Source: Mesostigma viride
Taxonomy: Eukaryota; Streptophyta; Mesostigmatophyceae; Mesostigmatales; Mesostigmataceae
Length of the DNA: 64,000 bases
Direction of reading: 5' to 3'
Assembly (NCBI GenBank): GCA_009746045.1
Contig: RPFO01000819.1
Span: 372,001 to 436,000, forward strand
Shown here: one piece after another, positions 10,968 to 22,982 of the stretch
How positions within the stretch are numbered: the stretch's first letter is position 1
How the letters are laid out: every line of letters starts with the position of its first letter
Notes under the pieces: model-generated
The model's input: only the letters and a program-made list of their open reading frames with translations
What the model was told of the DNA's origin: nothing
The model's database searches: none
Position numbers and translations under genes: made by a program

Positions 10968-12870
10968 TCTTTGGGAATTGTACATACACCATGCAAGGCA
11001 TTCGAGGTTATATGGGACGCCCTATGGGTGGTCCTCCACCTGTTCCATGTCCCATCGTCCATATTGTTGAGATCACCCGCCGGTTCTATGAAGGGTCACC
11101 AAGCCGGTCCGGATGAGGTCCGTTATCCGTATACCGCTGCATGCCGGCGTCACTCCGGCGTTCCCCCTGCACACAGGGGGGTGGCAGGGCTGTGTCAGTG
11201 CTCTCCCCATATCTGTTCATCATTACTGATTCATTATAGTGGACTATACTATGCATGAGGCGTGCACCAGCCCGCTTTGCCGGGTGCATGGAGGGGTGCC
11301 CGCCGGGGATCGAGATCACGGAGTACGCCAGCTACGAACCGTCGGCGGGGTTGACCCACCCTTAGTAGTTACCGCCTCGGAGCGATCGGATGTACGCCGA
11401 TGACACGACGCTCGTCAGGAGACCCCCGGGAGTCCGCCCAACTCTCTGGCTAGATAGCTTGTCACGGGAAGCGCAGGCGCCGGTGGGGCTTATGATCGGC
11501 TAGCAAGAAAACGGAGGTCATGGCCATCAGCTTCGCCTCTGGGACCACCCCACCCACCCTCCTCAGTGCTGGACGGCAGCCCCGTCCCGGCCCCGTTCGA
11601 CTCGCTTCGATCAAGCTCGATCCTTCCAAGGCAGCTGGCTCCCCTCGATCCACGGCCGACGACATCAACACCCGCATTGGCCAGGCCAGCTGTGGGCGGC
11701 CCTCCGACAGGTTAATTCTGCATTACATGTCAGCTAGGGCGCCCTCCCTCCTCGCTGTGTATATAGGGTTGAAGGTTCCTTTACTCTGTATTGGCACCCA
11801 CGTGCAACGCAGTCACGTGCTTATTAATTAATTAACTAATGTCGCTCGAAGCTAGTGGCTCAGCTTGAGTGATCGAGCGGCGCAAGAGCATTCTGTTAAT
11901 TCCGAAGGCCATTGTCCAGTCACCATCCTTGTTTGATGGCTGCGAGGCGTGGACCCGGCCTGGACCAGACGCTAAGCAAACAGCTTGACGGCACCCGGTC
12001 GAACTAGAATGCTCCGTCACATCCTCGGCGTCCGCTATACCAGTCCAAGAGCGCCGCTCGGACCCGGGCGCCGAGGCTCCGTCTACTGCGAGCTCCTGGC
12101 TCTTGTCACGTCGGCGTACCCGTCCATACGTCCGGCCATCCAACACCGCCGCCTCCTCTTTGCCGGCCATCTTGCCCGCTTGACAGACCAGGTGAATACC
12201 GATGTGGGCCCTGCCGGCGGGCTTAGGACTGGCCATTGGCCAAGTTACCATGCAGGTAGACACCCGATCCTTTTATGGCAGCTGGCGGTCCCCCGCCGTT
12301 GTCCCGTCGCAACCCACTGGCAAACTTGTGCGCGCCCCGCACCGCACGGCCGACGCGGCGCGACCCGGCCGACCTATATATGTGACACAATTGCCAGTGA
12401 GGATGCAGGGCTTCTGGGATTATCTGTACTCCGCGCCCGCATGATAGACTTCAAAGGAGAAATGGGCTGCCATCTGCGATAAGCACCTTCCCATGATCGA
12501 GGGGCATGCTCCTGTTTTCTCCCCACGGGCCCCGCGCCGGCCCATAATTTGCTATCTAGAATGCAGGGTAGAAGTCTGCAGGTGGTCAGGTTATTGCCCC
12601 AGAGGATAGCCGCTACAGTGCTACCGCGTCGTCTGCCATTACATGCAGTACTAGTAGAGGAAGTCAGGGTCACTGTCAGCGCTCAGATGAGGATAATATC
12701 CCCCTCTAGTGACTATACATGGTTGGGGCATGATGCAGACGATGTTTAATTTGCATGGAACTTTCGTGTGATTCAGTTTTTTTTCTAATGTCAGATATTA
12801 GCGCATAGATAGTACTCCGTATGGGCATGCCCATGGATGCGCATGACACGCAAGTACTTACTTACTTAGT
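10968..12870 (+). mobile_element. Degenerate LINE (non-LTR retrotransposon) with reverse-transcriptase relics
   Basis: Reverse-transcriptase blocks appear in order, but in shifting frames with stops. A KAF...W.ALWVVL segment lies near 10985-11040, followed by IVEITRRFYEG near 11050-11095. A Q-G-C-V...P block starts near 11185. The catalytic box R-M-Y-A-D-D-T-T-L-V has its YADD at 11393-11404. Further on, RMLRHILGVRY and RRLLFAGHLARL (about 12005-12185) match the C-terminal segment typical of LINE ORF2 proteins. The 3' part, about 12437-12870, is repeated three more times nearby and ends with repeats of ACTT. Frameshifts throughout show that it is dead. The 5' boundary is not resolved. Confidence 0.82.
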
Positions 12871-14029
12871 ACTTCAGTACTTGTAATACTTACTAAGCTT
12901 TTCCGTTAAATATATTATCGATTGCCCCCATCTACAACTAGCTTGAATGCTCTATCCCGGGGGAGCCCGGGGGCCCGCGCTTCCACAGTCTGTTGTCATG
13001 ACATAAACGGGTCCCCCTCGATCCCGGCATGCAGTACACTTAGGGCTTCTCCGGCTGGTCTTGAGGGTTATGTATAGCTAGGCGGGCCACTGGTCGCCGG
13101 TGCTGCTGCTGCTGGGCTTGCGTCAGGTTGTCGTCGAGCGACCAGGAGGTGGTCACCAGCAGCGGCAAGAGTCTAGGAGGAACCGAACTCGGGCTGCGAT
13201 GTCGCTGCAGGTGAGGACCACTGGTGGGGGCCAGGCCAACCCTTGTCCCGTGGATGGGGCATGCAGGTGGTAGGCCTGCGCCCGGCCTGCAGTGCCTTTC
13301 CTTGCAGCTCCATGCGAGCCAAGGGCTGATTCCTGAGCTGAGTCGTCGAGAAGAGAGTCTGGGGTCTCCCCTTGGCTGCATGTCGAAGCGCCGCCGGAAT
13401 GACCCGGCCGGCAGTGGCGGCGGTCATAATTTGAAAGATACTTACACAAAGTTTAACAAACAGACAATAATAATATATTGATTGAGAATGATAAATTACA
13501 GTCTGAGGTGATGTAACGACTACATAAAAATGATCAATTCAACATCATCCATAGACAGTGTCCAAAATTGAAAGATCTTTACCTGCCAGGGATGCTTTCT
13601 TGAGAATGAAGACTTCACGTATGTATGTATGCCAGAGAAATGTTGAGATGACAGTTCCACGGCTCATGGAATTGGTACCCACGCCCCTTTGCAGACACAA
13701 CTAGACAAGTACTCAATATCCTTGACACCTTCTGTGGAACTGAAAGATGTCAACGACCGAGCAGGGGCCGGGCTTTGAGAATGGACGAATAAAGCTTATT
13801 AACTCTATTAAATACTGAATACCATGACAGAATAGATCACAACCAACTTTCCAACCATGGCGACCCGACGTTCTGATATATATCAACGCGCATGTTGAGC
13901 ATGCTTCTTCAACGTTAGCCTGAAATGTCCAGACCAATCAGGTCACAGAATCACAAAGTAAGATTCCTTCACCACTCTAGCTTAACACACTTAACTAGAC
14001 AGCGCACAAGCCAACCTGGCTGGCAGTAG
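12871..14029. other. Intergenic; no gene supported
   Basis: The frames on both strands near 13040-13450 are open but compositionally biased (Gln, Pro, Arg) and have no recognisable domain. The stretch 13490-14000 is A/T-richer and featureless. It lies between two LINE 3' ends, so it is probably old insertion debris. Confidence 0.4.
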
Positions 14030-14195
14030 AGGACAGCTCGGATGAGGATTATATCCCCATCTAGTGCTTAATGGTTGGGGAATGACGCAGGCGATATTTG
14101 TTTTAACTTTTGTGAAATTATTGTTTCTAATGAGATTAGCATAGCACTCCGTGGCATGCCTTTGCGCATGACACGCAAGTACTTACTTACTTACT
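14030..14195 (+). repeat. LINE 3' end, second copy
   Basis: This copy shares with 12686-12870 the block GATGAGGATTATATCCCC, a GGTTGGGG-ATGA segment, and the final GCATGACACGCAAGTACTTA followed by ACTT repeats. Only the 3' end is present, as expected for 5'-truncated LINE insertions. Confidence 0.8.
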
Positions 14196-14724
14196 TGGCT
14201 GGCAAACTCCAGATGCAGAGTCACAGAATCTCGGTAAGCTCTGGAGTCCTAAAGGAGTCATTCCTGGAGTCCTAAAGGAGGAGTCATTTAAGACTTGACA
14301 GAATCGACCAACTAAACAACCCCACGTGGATCAGGCCACGACCAATGAGGGTCTGGTCCTAACCAGTCGTCTGACGAAGCTTAGGTCCCAATAGACCTCC
14401 ACGTGGGAAGCCCTATTACTAAATCTCAATACTTGTCCAAAGGACCTCGAATAAAACCCAAACTTCTCACAAAACTCAGGATGTAACAACAAACGACCAG
14501 TTTTGGTTCTTACAGGTGAGAATGGCATGCAACAGAAGGAAATCAATCCCCGAAAAGAAGAACCCTCCAGACAATGAAAAGAATCCGACACGGGCATGCA
14601 AGGATCAAGCCCCAGCTCCCAGCTCGGCAGGCGTGTGATCTCATCGGCGGACAGAAGACGGGCGCGGCATGGGCCAGCAGACTGCCATAGATGGGGAAGG
14701 CCCGCAAGCTCGTCGTATTATATG
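14196..14724. other. Intergenic; no gene supported
   Basis: A short direct duplication around GGAGTCCTAAAGGAG lies at about 14244-14283. The rest has no recognisable coding or RNA features. Confidence 0.4.
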
Positions 14725-15035
14725 GTGTGCATCATGCCCCAAACATATAGTACTAGTCTGATGGGGATATAATCCTCCTCCGAGCTGTTGATCTACGTCC
14801 TCTGCTGTATAATGGCAGACGAGGCGGTAGTGCAGCAGCTATCCTCAGGGGCAATTACCTCCACCTGCGGACTTCTTCTCTGGCTACTAAATGGGCGTGG
14901 CGGGGACCGTAGAGAGACTAAAGAATCATACACTTCAGGAAGGTGCTTATCGCATATGGCAGCCCATTTCTCCTTGTCAATCATGCGGCCGTGGAGTACT
15001 GATAGTCCCTCAAGCCCGACATCCACCTAGCAGTC
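14725..15035 (-). repeat. LINE 3' end, inverted copy
   Basis: Read on the minus strand, this segment matches 12437-12740. The block GGAGAAATGGGCTGCCAT and the GATGAGGATTATATCCCC-like block both recur in the same order. It is therefore in opposite orientation to the copies at 14030 and 15225 and can form a large hairpin with its neighbours. Confidence 0.8.
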
Positions 15036-15224
15036 TCATCTGCATGTGGAGCGCCTCAGTGCCTCACCTGTGGTCATCCAGGGCATTACTCACGTGCGCG
15101 ACTGCCCCAAGCCCCTGAACATGCAGTTTCCACCCACGGCTTTCTCCCGTTCAACAGGCCACCGCCTGTTCAACCTGTGCCTGTTGGACATGCATCTCCT
15201 CACGGCGTCCCCACGGCCCATGAC
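15036..15224 (+). mobile_element. Fragment with a CCHC zinc-knuckle remnant (ORF1/Gag-like)
   Basis: Around 15050-15115 a frame reads Q-C-L-T-C-G-H-P-G-H-Y-S-R. A one-base shift then gives D-C-P-K, together a CX2CX4HX4C-type zinc knuckle. Such motifs occur in retrotransposon ORF1 or Gag proteins. The frameshift and short length indicate a relic, and its relation to the flanking LINE ends is unproven. Confidence 0.5.
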
Positions 15225-15505
15225 TAGAAGTCTAGCCAGTGTAGAAGTCCGCAGGTAGAGTTTATTGCCCCTGAGGACAGTCGCTACACTACCGCCTCGT
15301 CTAGCTGCCATTACAGTAGAGGACAGCTCGGATGATGAGGATTACATCCCCATCTAGTACTATGTGGTTAGGGCATGATGCAGACCGGACGATCTTTGTC
15401 TGTTTAATTTGTTTCAACTTTCTTGTAATTATATTTCTGATGAGATTAATTAGCATGTAGTACTCTGTGGCATGCCTATGCGCATGACACGTAAGTACTT
15501 GCTTA
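15225..15505 (+). repeat. LINE 3' end, fourth copy
   Basis: This copy shares with 12560-12870 the segment around AGAAGTCCGCAGGT, the GAGGACAG-CGCTACA segment, the GATGAGGATTACATCCCC block, and the final GCATGACACGTAAGTACTT. Confidence 0.8.
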
Positions 15506-16051
15506 TACCCGACCTACCTCCTGGGGTCACCAAGGGCGACCACGTACCAGATCGATGCAACACACAGGGTTCAGGCCCAGTTTCCAGTCCCAGCTATGTA
15601 CGGCAGACACCAATCCCAGCCCAGATCGAGCCTTCAGCAGGCAGTGATCAGCGCAGGATGGTTGAAACGCTCTGCTGCTGCATAATTACTTATGACACAA
15701 TGCACGCTTGGTTGATACAGCTAGTTTCAGCTGTGCCTTCTGCGCGGACCTTATGTACAGGTTCCAGCCATGGCCAACTAGTTTCAAGTTTCGATACCTA
15801 GTATCAACAAGTGAACAGGTGTATAGTACTCGTACGCACCACACTAACGTAGTGTACCTAGCCAGTTTCCGAATTACTGGCACCACTCTCTGGTAATCAA
15901 TTAATCGATCTGACCCTGGTCATAGACACCGCAGCCTTCTGCAGTTATATGTAATCCTTAAGTCGTGAGTGTTAAGCTTTTGCTCGATTGTCATCAATAA
16001 ATAAATGCCTCGCTACCATGGAAAAGAAATTATGACTGCCCCGTTAATGTA
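15506..16051. other. Spacer 3' of the large disordered-protein gene; nothing recognised
   Basis: No domain-bearing frame was found. The poly(A) region of the minus-strand gene ending at 16052 should lie in its right part. Confidence 0.4.
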
Positions 16052-19000
16052 CTATTGGATATCCAAACGTACGTCAAATTTGGGAACGGGCCGCCGAAGT
16101 GGCTCTTCCAGGAGCGATGCGGCCATGAGCGCGGCCGCACGTGCTGCCGCTGCCGCCTCAGCCGGGGACCTGCTACCAAGACTTGTCACGCCAAAGCGGT
16201 CTTTGGACAAGGATGGTGGCTGCCCCTGTTGGACTGACGGCTCCTTGATTTTGTCAACTGGAGAGACTTGATCAGGACGGCCCTTGCTGCCAGCGTTGCT
16301 GATACCCAGCAGGTGATCCCGCAGCTCCATGATGGTGGAGAAGGAGGATGCGCTAGTTTGCGACGCGTCCTTGTTGACAACTTGAGTGACAGCAGGCGTA
16401 TCCACGCTCAGGCTTGATGAGACATGCCTTTCCTGGTGAGCACTTGTCGTGACATGATCCTGGAGGTGGAGAGCTTCCTCCGCATGATACCCATGGGACT
16501 TGGAGCCCTGAGGCTCAGTGCTTGCCCGCTCGCCGCCACTACTGATTGCGATCTTTACGTGGCCCATGATGCCATCTGAGATGCCGCTCATTCTGGAATG
16601 GAGGGCCCGCCGGCCATGCTCACTATCCCCACCGGCATGCTCCGGTGCTTGATATGAACCGCCTACTTGCTGCGAATTATGCCATGGCTCCCTCGTTTCG
16701 AACGTGCTGAAGCGCTCATCCAAGGACAGAATGGGACGAGACGTAGCAGCGGTGCCTGGCAAGCTCTGCCAAAGGAACGATGACCGCCAGGATGGCAAGG
16801 CTTCGGCAGATGCCGCTGGGACCCTGGATGACGAGGGACGAGTCTCCGGCAGTCTCCGGTACAAACCTTGCCTGGAGGGGTCCTCTGGCAACGTTGTCTC
16901 TAGTGGCCCATCAGGGGACGAGGCAGGGAGAGAAGATGTAAGCGAAGGTGCAAGCGAGGCTCTTGTTGTCACCTGAGGCATCGAGCTGGCCACAAGGCCC
17001 AAGCGCGTTGCGCCACCACTGCCATCCAAGTGCTTCGTACTCGGTACCAGGCTGCCATCCAGGTGATAGCCATTGACTACCCTGTGCACCCCCTGCTGAT
17101 TCTCCTCCAGGATCGCGTAGGCTTCCTTCATGAACGCGGGGGGAGAGGGGAGCAGCTGGCGATGCGGTTGCGACGACAGCTGCAGATCACCTGCCAGGGA
17201 CTCGACACCCAGGAATGATGGGCCAGGGCTGGCACTAGTCCAGCGGCTGCCTTGCAAAGCAATAGCGCCATCGGAGCGCCCTTGAATCGATGTTGGCGCT
17301 GCCAGCGAGGCATACGGCTGCAGGGATGCACTGGCGGCCGATAGCTCGGGAGGCGGGGGAAGAACGGGGGGTGGAGGAAGCTTGAAGGATGAGGGGCCGA
17401 ACGAGTGCCGCCGAGGAACCACAGGAGTCCCTTCCTGCGAGTCTTGCGTAAACCCGGCTTCTGCTGATGCCCGCATTGATGAGCGCATCCTTGTCTCTCC
17501 GGTAAGTGATAACTTACCAGAACCGCTCGCTGATGCCATCCCTCCGGTACTCGACCTACCTGCTAATGCTGTTCTTGTCACCGTTGCTATACCAGTGCCC
17601 GGTGTTGCCTCTCGCTCTGCCGCTTCGACTGTGGTGGATAATGCCCTAGCAGATGAGTCCGTCGCGGGTGTCCTTGATGATGTCATGCCCAATACGTCTG
17701 CCACCTCCCCTGAAGGGGGGGTAGTCCTTGAGAGGGTCCCCAGCGTTGCCCCCGCCCATGCGGGCCGCGATAAAAAGCTTGAGACCGTGACAGCAGGGGA
17801 TGAGAAGCTGGCGCCCACGACCGCCCTGTCTTGTGACAACGCAGGAGACGATAATGCTGGCACCTTGGATAATGCTGACGGCTTGGAAGTTGGCGCAGGG
17901 GAAGCCGATGCTGCGGGGGAGAACGGCAAGGGTTGCAACGGCGTCTTACGGCTGGATTCTGCTGGTGTCAAAGATGTGGCATAAACAGCCGGTGTGGCAG
18001 CATTAGTGCGCTCGGTAGCACTAGCCGTGGGGCTACAGGCGGTCTCCACGCTGTTTGCAGGTGAGTGCGGATGGGAGGACACCATCGTCGCATCCACAAC
18101 TCCTGGCCCCCCTTCCGCTTCCTTAGTCCCCCCCCAACCCATGGACGTTGCGGCGTGATCTGAGGCGGAAACAGATGTAGAGAAAGCGGGGGAGGAAGAG
18201 GCCGCGGCGACAGTAGCAGCAGCAAGCGAGACTGGTGAAGAGACAAAAGGGGGCGATGTGGCCGCATCAAAGGGGCGATGCGAAAGGAAAGCCGGTGACA
18301 CGGCGGCATTATAGTCAGGAGCAGCGACAATATCATCGTCAGCAGTCGCATGATCATCGGCAGCATGATCAGCAGCGCCATCACAACTGGCACCGTGAAT
18401 GACATCAGAGGCAGCGGCGGCGGCGGCCGCCGCCCTCAGCTCGCTCCCTTTGAGCGCGCGGTCGACGGCCGCAAGCATCTCCGCCAACTTGGACTCGGGG
18501 GGTGACTCGGCCCCAACGATGCCCCCCTTGAGACCAGAGTCAAAAGGCGACTCGGCACCGATGCTTGAACTAGGCAAATAGGGGGGGACACCCTCGCGAA
18601 GGCTAGTAATGCCTGGCATGTGGGGGGGACGGGCCGGGCTGCCATCCCTCGGGCTACTCCCACCCCTTCTGACGCTTGTGCTTATGCTTGCGTTTGCGCT
18701 TGCGCCAGTGACTGGGCTCATGATCGCGCTGGTGCTGGTGCTTGTGGTGCTGGTGCTGGATCTTGTGCTGCTGCTGCCCCCTGTGCTTGTGCTCGTGCTT
18801 GCGGCGGGAGGCAGCTCGCTGCCTGCAACAGGTCGAGGGATGCTGTCATCCTCATCCTCATCCTCCGCCACTACCCCCGCCGCGTGCACCGGCGACCTGG
18901 TACCGGTACCATCACGGGCAGAACCGTGGATATTGCGGGTGGTGCTACAGCTGGCATCTGTCACCACGGCGCCCGCACCACTGACCGCAGCAACACCACG

Positions 19001-22000
19001 GGCCGAGGCCACGCCGTCTAGAGCGAGGGAAGGGGCCGCCCTCGCGAAGCCCAGGTCCATTATCCCAGGGTTTGAGACAAGGGCCACGTCACCACCTCCA
19101 CTAACTGCTGGCACGATGCCACCCTGGGCGGGGGACGGTCGCGCTGTCACCCTCAGCAAGCGCAGTGATGGGGCATCGACCAGAAGCGGTTCCTCGTAAC
19201 TTTGTTGTCCTGTCTGTGGCTGCCCAGGCGTGGAGGCGCCCCGCTGCGCTGCGACGCGCGCGTCCATGTCTTGGTGACCGGGAGAGGCCGGGGCGCGCTG
19301 AAACGGGCCCCATGCAGCGGTGCTTTGCAACGCATCCAATGCAGACGCACGATCCCGCGGGGGGGCCAGTGCGGACGCGTGCTTTGGCTCCACCAACGCA
19401 GAGGCGGACGAGGAAGCCGTGGCACCCAGTGGTTGCCCCTCAGTACGGTACTCACGGCTCCCCCCTGGTGGACCCCCTTCATAAGAATCCATGGACTCGC
19501 CACGCGATGCCCCACGGAACCGGGGCTCCTGTCGCATGGCACTCGGCGGCGCCCCCTCACCATTCGCCCCGCGGGATGGTGCCGGCGGTGGTTCATCATG
19601 AGACAAGGATGCCCCCCCGATCGCATGTCCTGCACGCAAGGGAGCTGCTGGCGTCTGCAAGGGGGAACGAGGGGACCTGTCTGCCCCTGCAACACCAGCT
19701 GCCAGAGGCAGGCGTTCCTCGAGTGGCAAGTCCACATGACCAGCAAGCTGCGGTGCAGGAGTCTGCCGCACTTGTCCTGGGCTCGTCTCCTTGGCTGCGG
19801 TACTAGGCGTCACACTGGCAACAACGCCTGGTCCCGATGCCCCCATGCTCTTGCCCCTCGCAGAGGCAGCATTTGCGGCAGCGCTTGTGGCAACGTTTGC
19901 TGCTGTGCTTGTGGCAACCCTTGCGGAAGTGCTTGTGGCAACGTTTGCTGCGGTGCTTGCGGCCCCCTTGGCCATGTGCGGCGAGCGGGCCGCGCCTCGT
20001 CGATGCTCTCGTGGGGACCTTGTTGGTGAAGACGCTGCCGCTTGCATGAATGGTGCCGCACGATTGTTCTGAGGGGCCACCGCCACTTGCCCTTGAACCG
20101 ACACCACTGCCAGCTCGTGTCTGGACAGTTTCGCCTCTTGCTCGTGGGGAGATGCTGCCGCTTGTGAGGACATTGCCGCTGGCTCGACTTGACTGGACCT
20201 TGTCCCTGCTTCCTCCTCTTCGGGTGGGAAATGTGTAACTGCCTCCCCCCGTCGCCGCAGCTCTTGCGGGAACGTTGCCGCTGGCTCTCCTTGGGGGGTT
20301 GTTGCCTCGCCCTGACCGTGGCGAGGTCGCTGTTGTGGCGATGCTGTCCTGCCCACTTTGTGGCGAAGCGATTCTTGTGGGGATATCTCCGTGCCCCCCT
20401 GGTCGTGGCGAAGCAGCTCATCTGCAATAGCCGCCGCCGTCGCTTGTTGCACCTGGGCAAGATGGCACAGGCAGGGATGAGGGCAGTTGCAAAGGAAGGG
20501 ACAGGAGAAGGGTCACAACAACGACAACCCCAAGGAATCTTGCTCTTTCAAAGGCGATTTCCATGACAACTTGTACCTGGCATCCGTAAACACTTCACAA
20601 CGTTCACACGCAAGCATACAGCCTCTGCATCTCATAGCCTGGACGATGCCATTTAGGACAACCTGGAAGGTGCCGTGTATTTTTTTCATCAGAAATGATG
20701 ATGTTCCCGGTTTGTGGTGGCCCCTGTGAAAGAACCACCCACCACAACCACTGCCGGTTGCCCAGAAACCCACCCTTAACCCTACACCCACCACTCTCCT
20801 CCGTAACCACTGCCACTTCCTTGCTTTATCCCAGCACCCAACAGCAGCCTGTCACCCACATCGTTCCATTTGTCCACGGCCCAGGCAACCCACAGACAAC
20901 CCACCAGCTGCCCTACCCTAGCAACCCACCGCCAACCACCACCCACCTCGTGCACCGCCGCAAGGAACTCGGCCTGGAGCTCCTGCCGCCGCCGCGCAAA
21001 GACGGCCTTGACCTGCTGCAGCTGGCGGTCCTGTTGGGGGCCGGGGTTCAAATGTAGGGTGTGGTGGTTCGAATGTAGGGTGCAGGGTGTGGGGTGTTTA
21101 CCGGGTGGGAAGCGGTCATCAGTGAGCCGGGTGAATGCAACGGGAGGGGTACCAAAAGGCAGTTGGTTGAAATAGGTTGCACTGGCACATATGAGAAAGG
21201 GCATTCCACTGGCTGGCAGGTGGCCAAGCCTTGGCCCACTGCAGCAAGCGTGTGGCCAAGAACTCCCTGCTGGCACACATCTTTAGGGTTTAGAGTTTAG
21301 GGTGAGGCATGGCAGCCTCCCCCAACCAGCACACAGAAGCGCCACGCTGAGTATTTGCAGCAAAACGTGAAACACATCTGACATGCATAGTGTACACGTC
21401 AGTTCACAAAGAAGCGCCACGCCGACTATTTTGCAGCCAAATTGCATCATAACGTGCAGTCAAGGGAGCGAGTTTGCCAAGAGTGAACTATACTGCAACA
21501 GCTCCCTGTTTCCTTTGCTTTTTCTTCTGGTCTCGTGACAGTTGCTGGCAAGGTCAGCACGAGCAGTCGACGGCCTCAACTTCTATTCTAACGGCCAATT
21601 ACAGTCTCCCCAGCTCTAGCATTGTTCCTATCTGCCCTTCATAAACTTCCCAGGCTTTCACCTTCTCCCTAACTGCCGCCCGCCGCCACCCACCTGCTTC
21701 TCCAAGTGGCGCCGCACGATGCGCTGGAGCTGCACCGGTAGCGCGCCACGTGGCACCTTTCCCGAGCCACTGCTCCGGTGCCCGGCTGGCCTGTGTACCT
21801 GCTGCGCGCTGCCACCCGCGGTTGGTGCTGCTGTGTCCCAAGCCACACGATAGGACCCACCGGATGCCGCCTGTGCTTCCCATGAAACATCTCTCCCATC
21901 AACCCCACGGTCCCCATCAGCCAGCTCAGCCCCACCACCCTCGCTCCCACTCTCCAGCCAGGCCTCCTCCCCTTCTCCTTCCCCTGCCAAAACATCACGA

Positions 22001-22168
22001 CCCCGATTGACGAATAGAATACCCCGACGAATAGAATGAGGGCCGCTGTCAACGTGATGGTTGAGACTGTCATAGGGGGATCGCGCCGCCGCCGCGCCCT
22101 CCACGCCCTCCATCCCATCCGCCTCATCGTCCGCTGAAACCCCCTGGCCACCCATCCACCCTGGAGAC

Positions 22169-22203
<35 letters not shown>

Positions 22204-22821
22204 TTGCCTGCCAGCCGCCCCTGCTGTGTGGCTCACGGCACGCATCTTCCCCTTGCCCACCTTGACGCCCACATGCCACCCGGTGCGCGGCGAGGTGGTA
22301 CGGTGGCCAGGTTTAGGGCTGCGGGTGCCTCTGCCAGCGAGCCTTGTGGCCGTTCCCCCATGCCTTTGCCCGGACACTGGGCTGCCCTCCTCCCCAGCAC
22401 GCGCCGCATGCGAATCGCCTCCCATCGCCGCGCCCGGGTAGGGGGGGGGGGGCGCCATCTGCACCGGCACTGCCTGAGATCTGTCAAAGTCGTTCTCGCG
22501 CTGACGTCCGCCACCAATGTTGTTCCCATGGTGCATGTCCGCTCGAGCAGCACCCGTGTCGTGAATCCCTGGCTGGGCAGTGGGTGCCGACTGACCGATG
22601 GATGAAGTATCTGCATGCACCTGGCCAGTGCGGTGGCCAGGTGGCAGCTGCCCCTCGCGTTGCACCGCCGCCTGACCCTGCGGAGCCTCCCTGTCCTCAA
22701 TGCCGCCCGCACTTCCAGCTGTCGCTGTAACTTCCGTGCCAGAGCGGGCCCCCTGTCGTTTGCCTGGATCGCCGCAGACGTAGATCAGCTCGATCCCGAA
22801 ATCCCCCGGCTCCTGCTTCAT
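16052..22821 (-). CDS. Very large, mostly disordered Ala/Ser/Pro-rich protein (1870 aa)
   Basis: Three exons join in phase 0: 22821..21694, 21030..20947 and 20452..16052, giving 1871 codons with the stop. Both donors read GTGGGTGG, and the acceptors follow CCAACAG and TTGCCCAG. The 4401-bp last exon is open throughout. The first exon (376 aa) carries an Arg-Asp repeat encoded by a GTCCCT microsatellite near 22170-22200. The only ordered-looking part spans the two junctions (about residues 365-425): Q-R-I-V-R-R-H-L-E-K-Q, then K-A-V-F-A-R-R-R-Q-E-L, a helical Arg-rich segment. The rest is low complexity, including degenerate V-A-T-S-T-A-A-N repeats. I recognise no family. A regulatory or scaffold role is possible but is not shown by the sequence. 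An E2F-like palindrome lies about 140 bp upstream of the start. Confidence 0.78.
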
Positions 22822-22963
22822 GGCACCGCCAACATGGACAAGGGAGTCGCAAGTTCAGAGTGCAGATGCACCGCAACGACCGAGGCGGCGGCCAGCAGAG
22901 CCACACGCAAAGGAACAAGGGAGTCGCGGGTAGCGGCCAATTAAGGGGACGCGGCGCGCCGAA

Positions 22964-22982
22964 TTTTTTCCGCGCCAAAAAA
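22964..22982. promoter_or_regulatory. Palindromic E2F-like site TTTTTTCCGCGCCAAAAAA
   Basis: The site combines TTTCCGC with GCGCCAAA, close to E2F/DP consensus on both strands. It sits inside a wider imperfect inverted repeat (about 22958-22990). It lies 143 bp upstream of the ATG at 22821, which also supports that start. Function is inferred. Confidence 0.5.

Noticed and set aside
9087-16051. Host protein gene between the coiled-coil gene and the disordered-protein gene
   Set aside because: Open frames here are short, and the only recognisable motifs are reverse-transcriptase and zinc-knuckle remnants.
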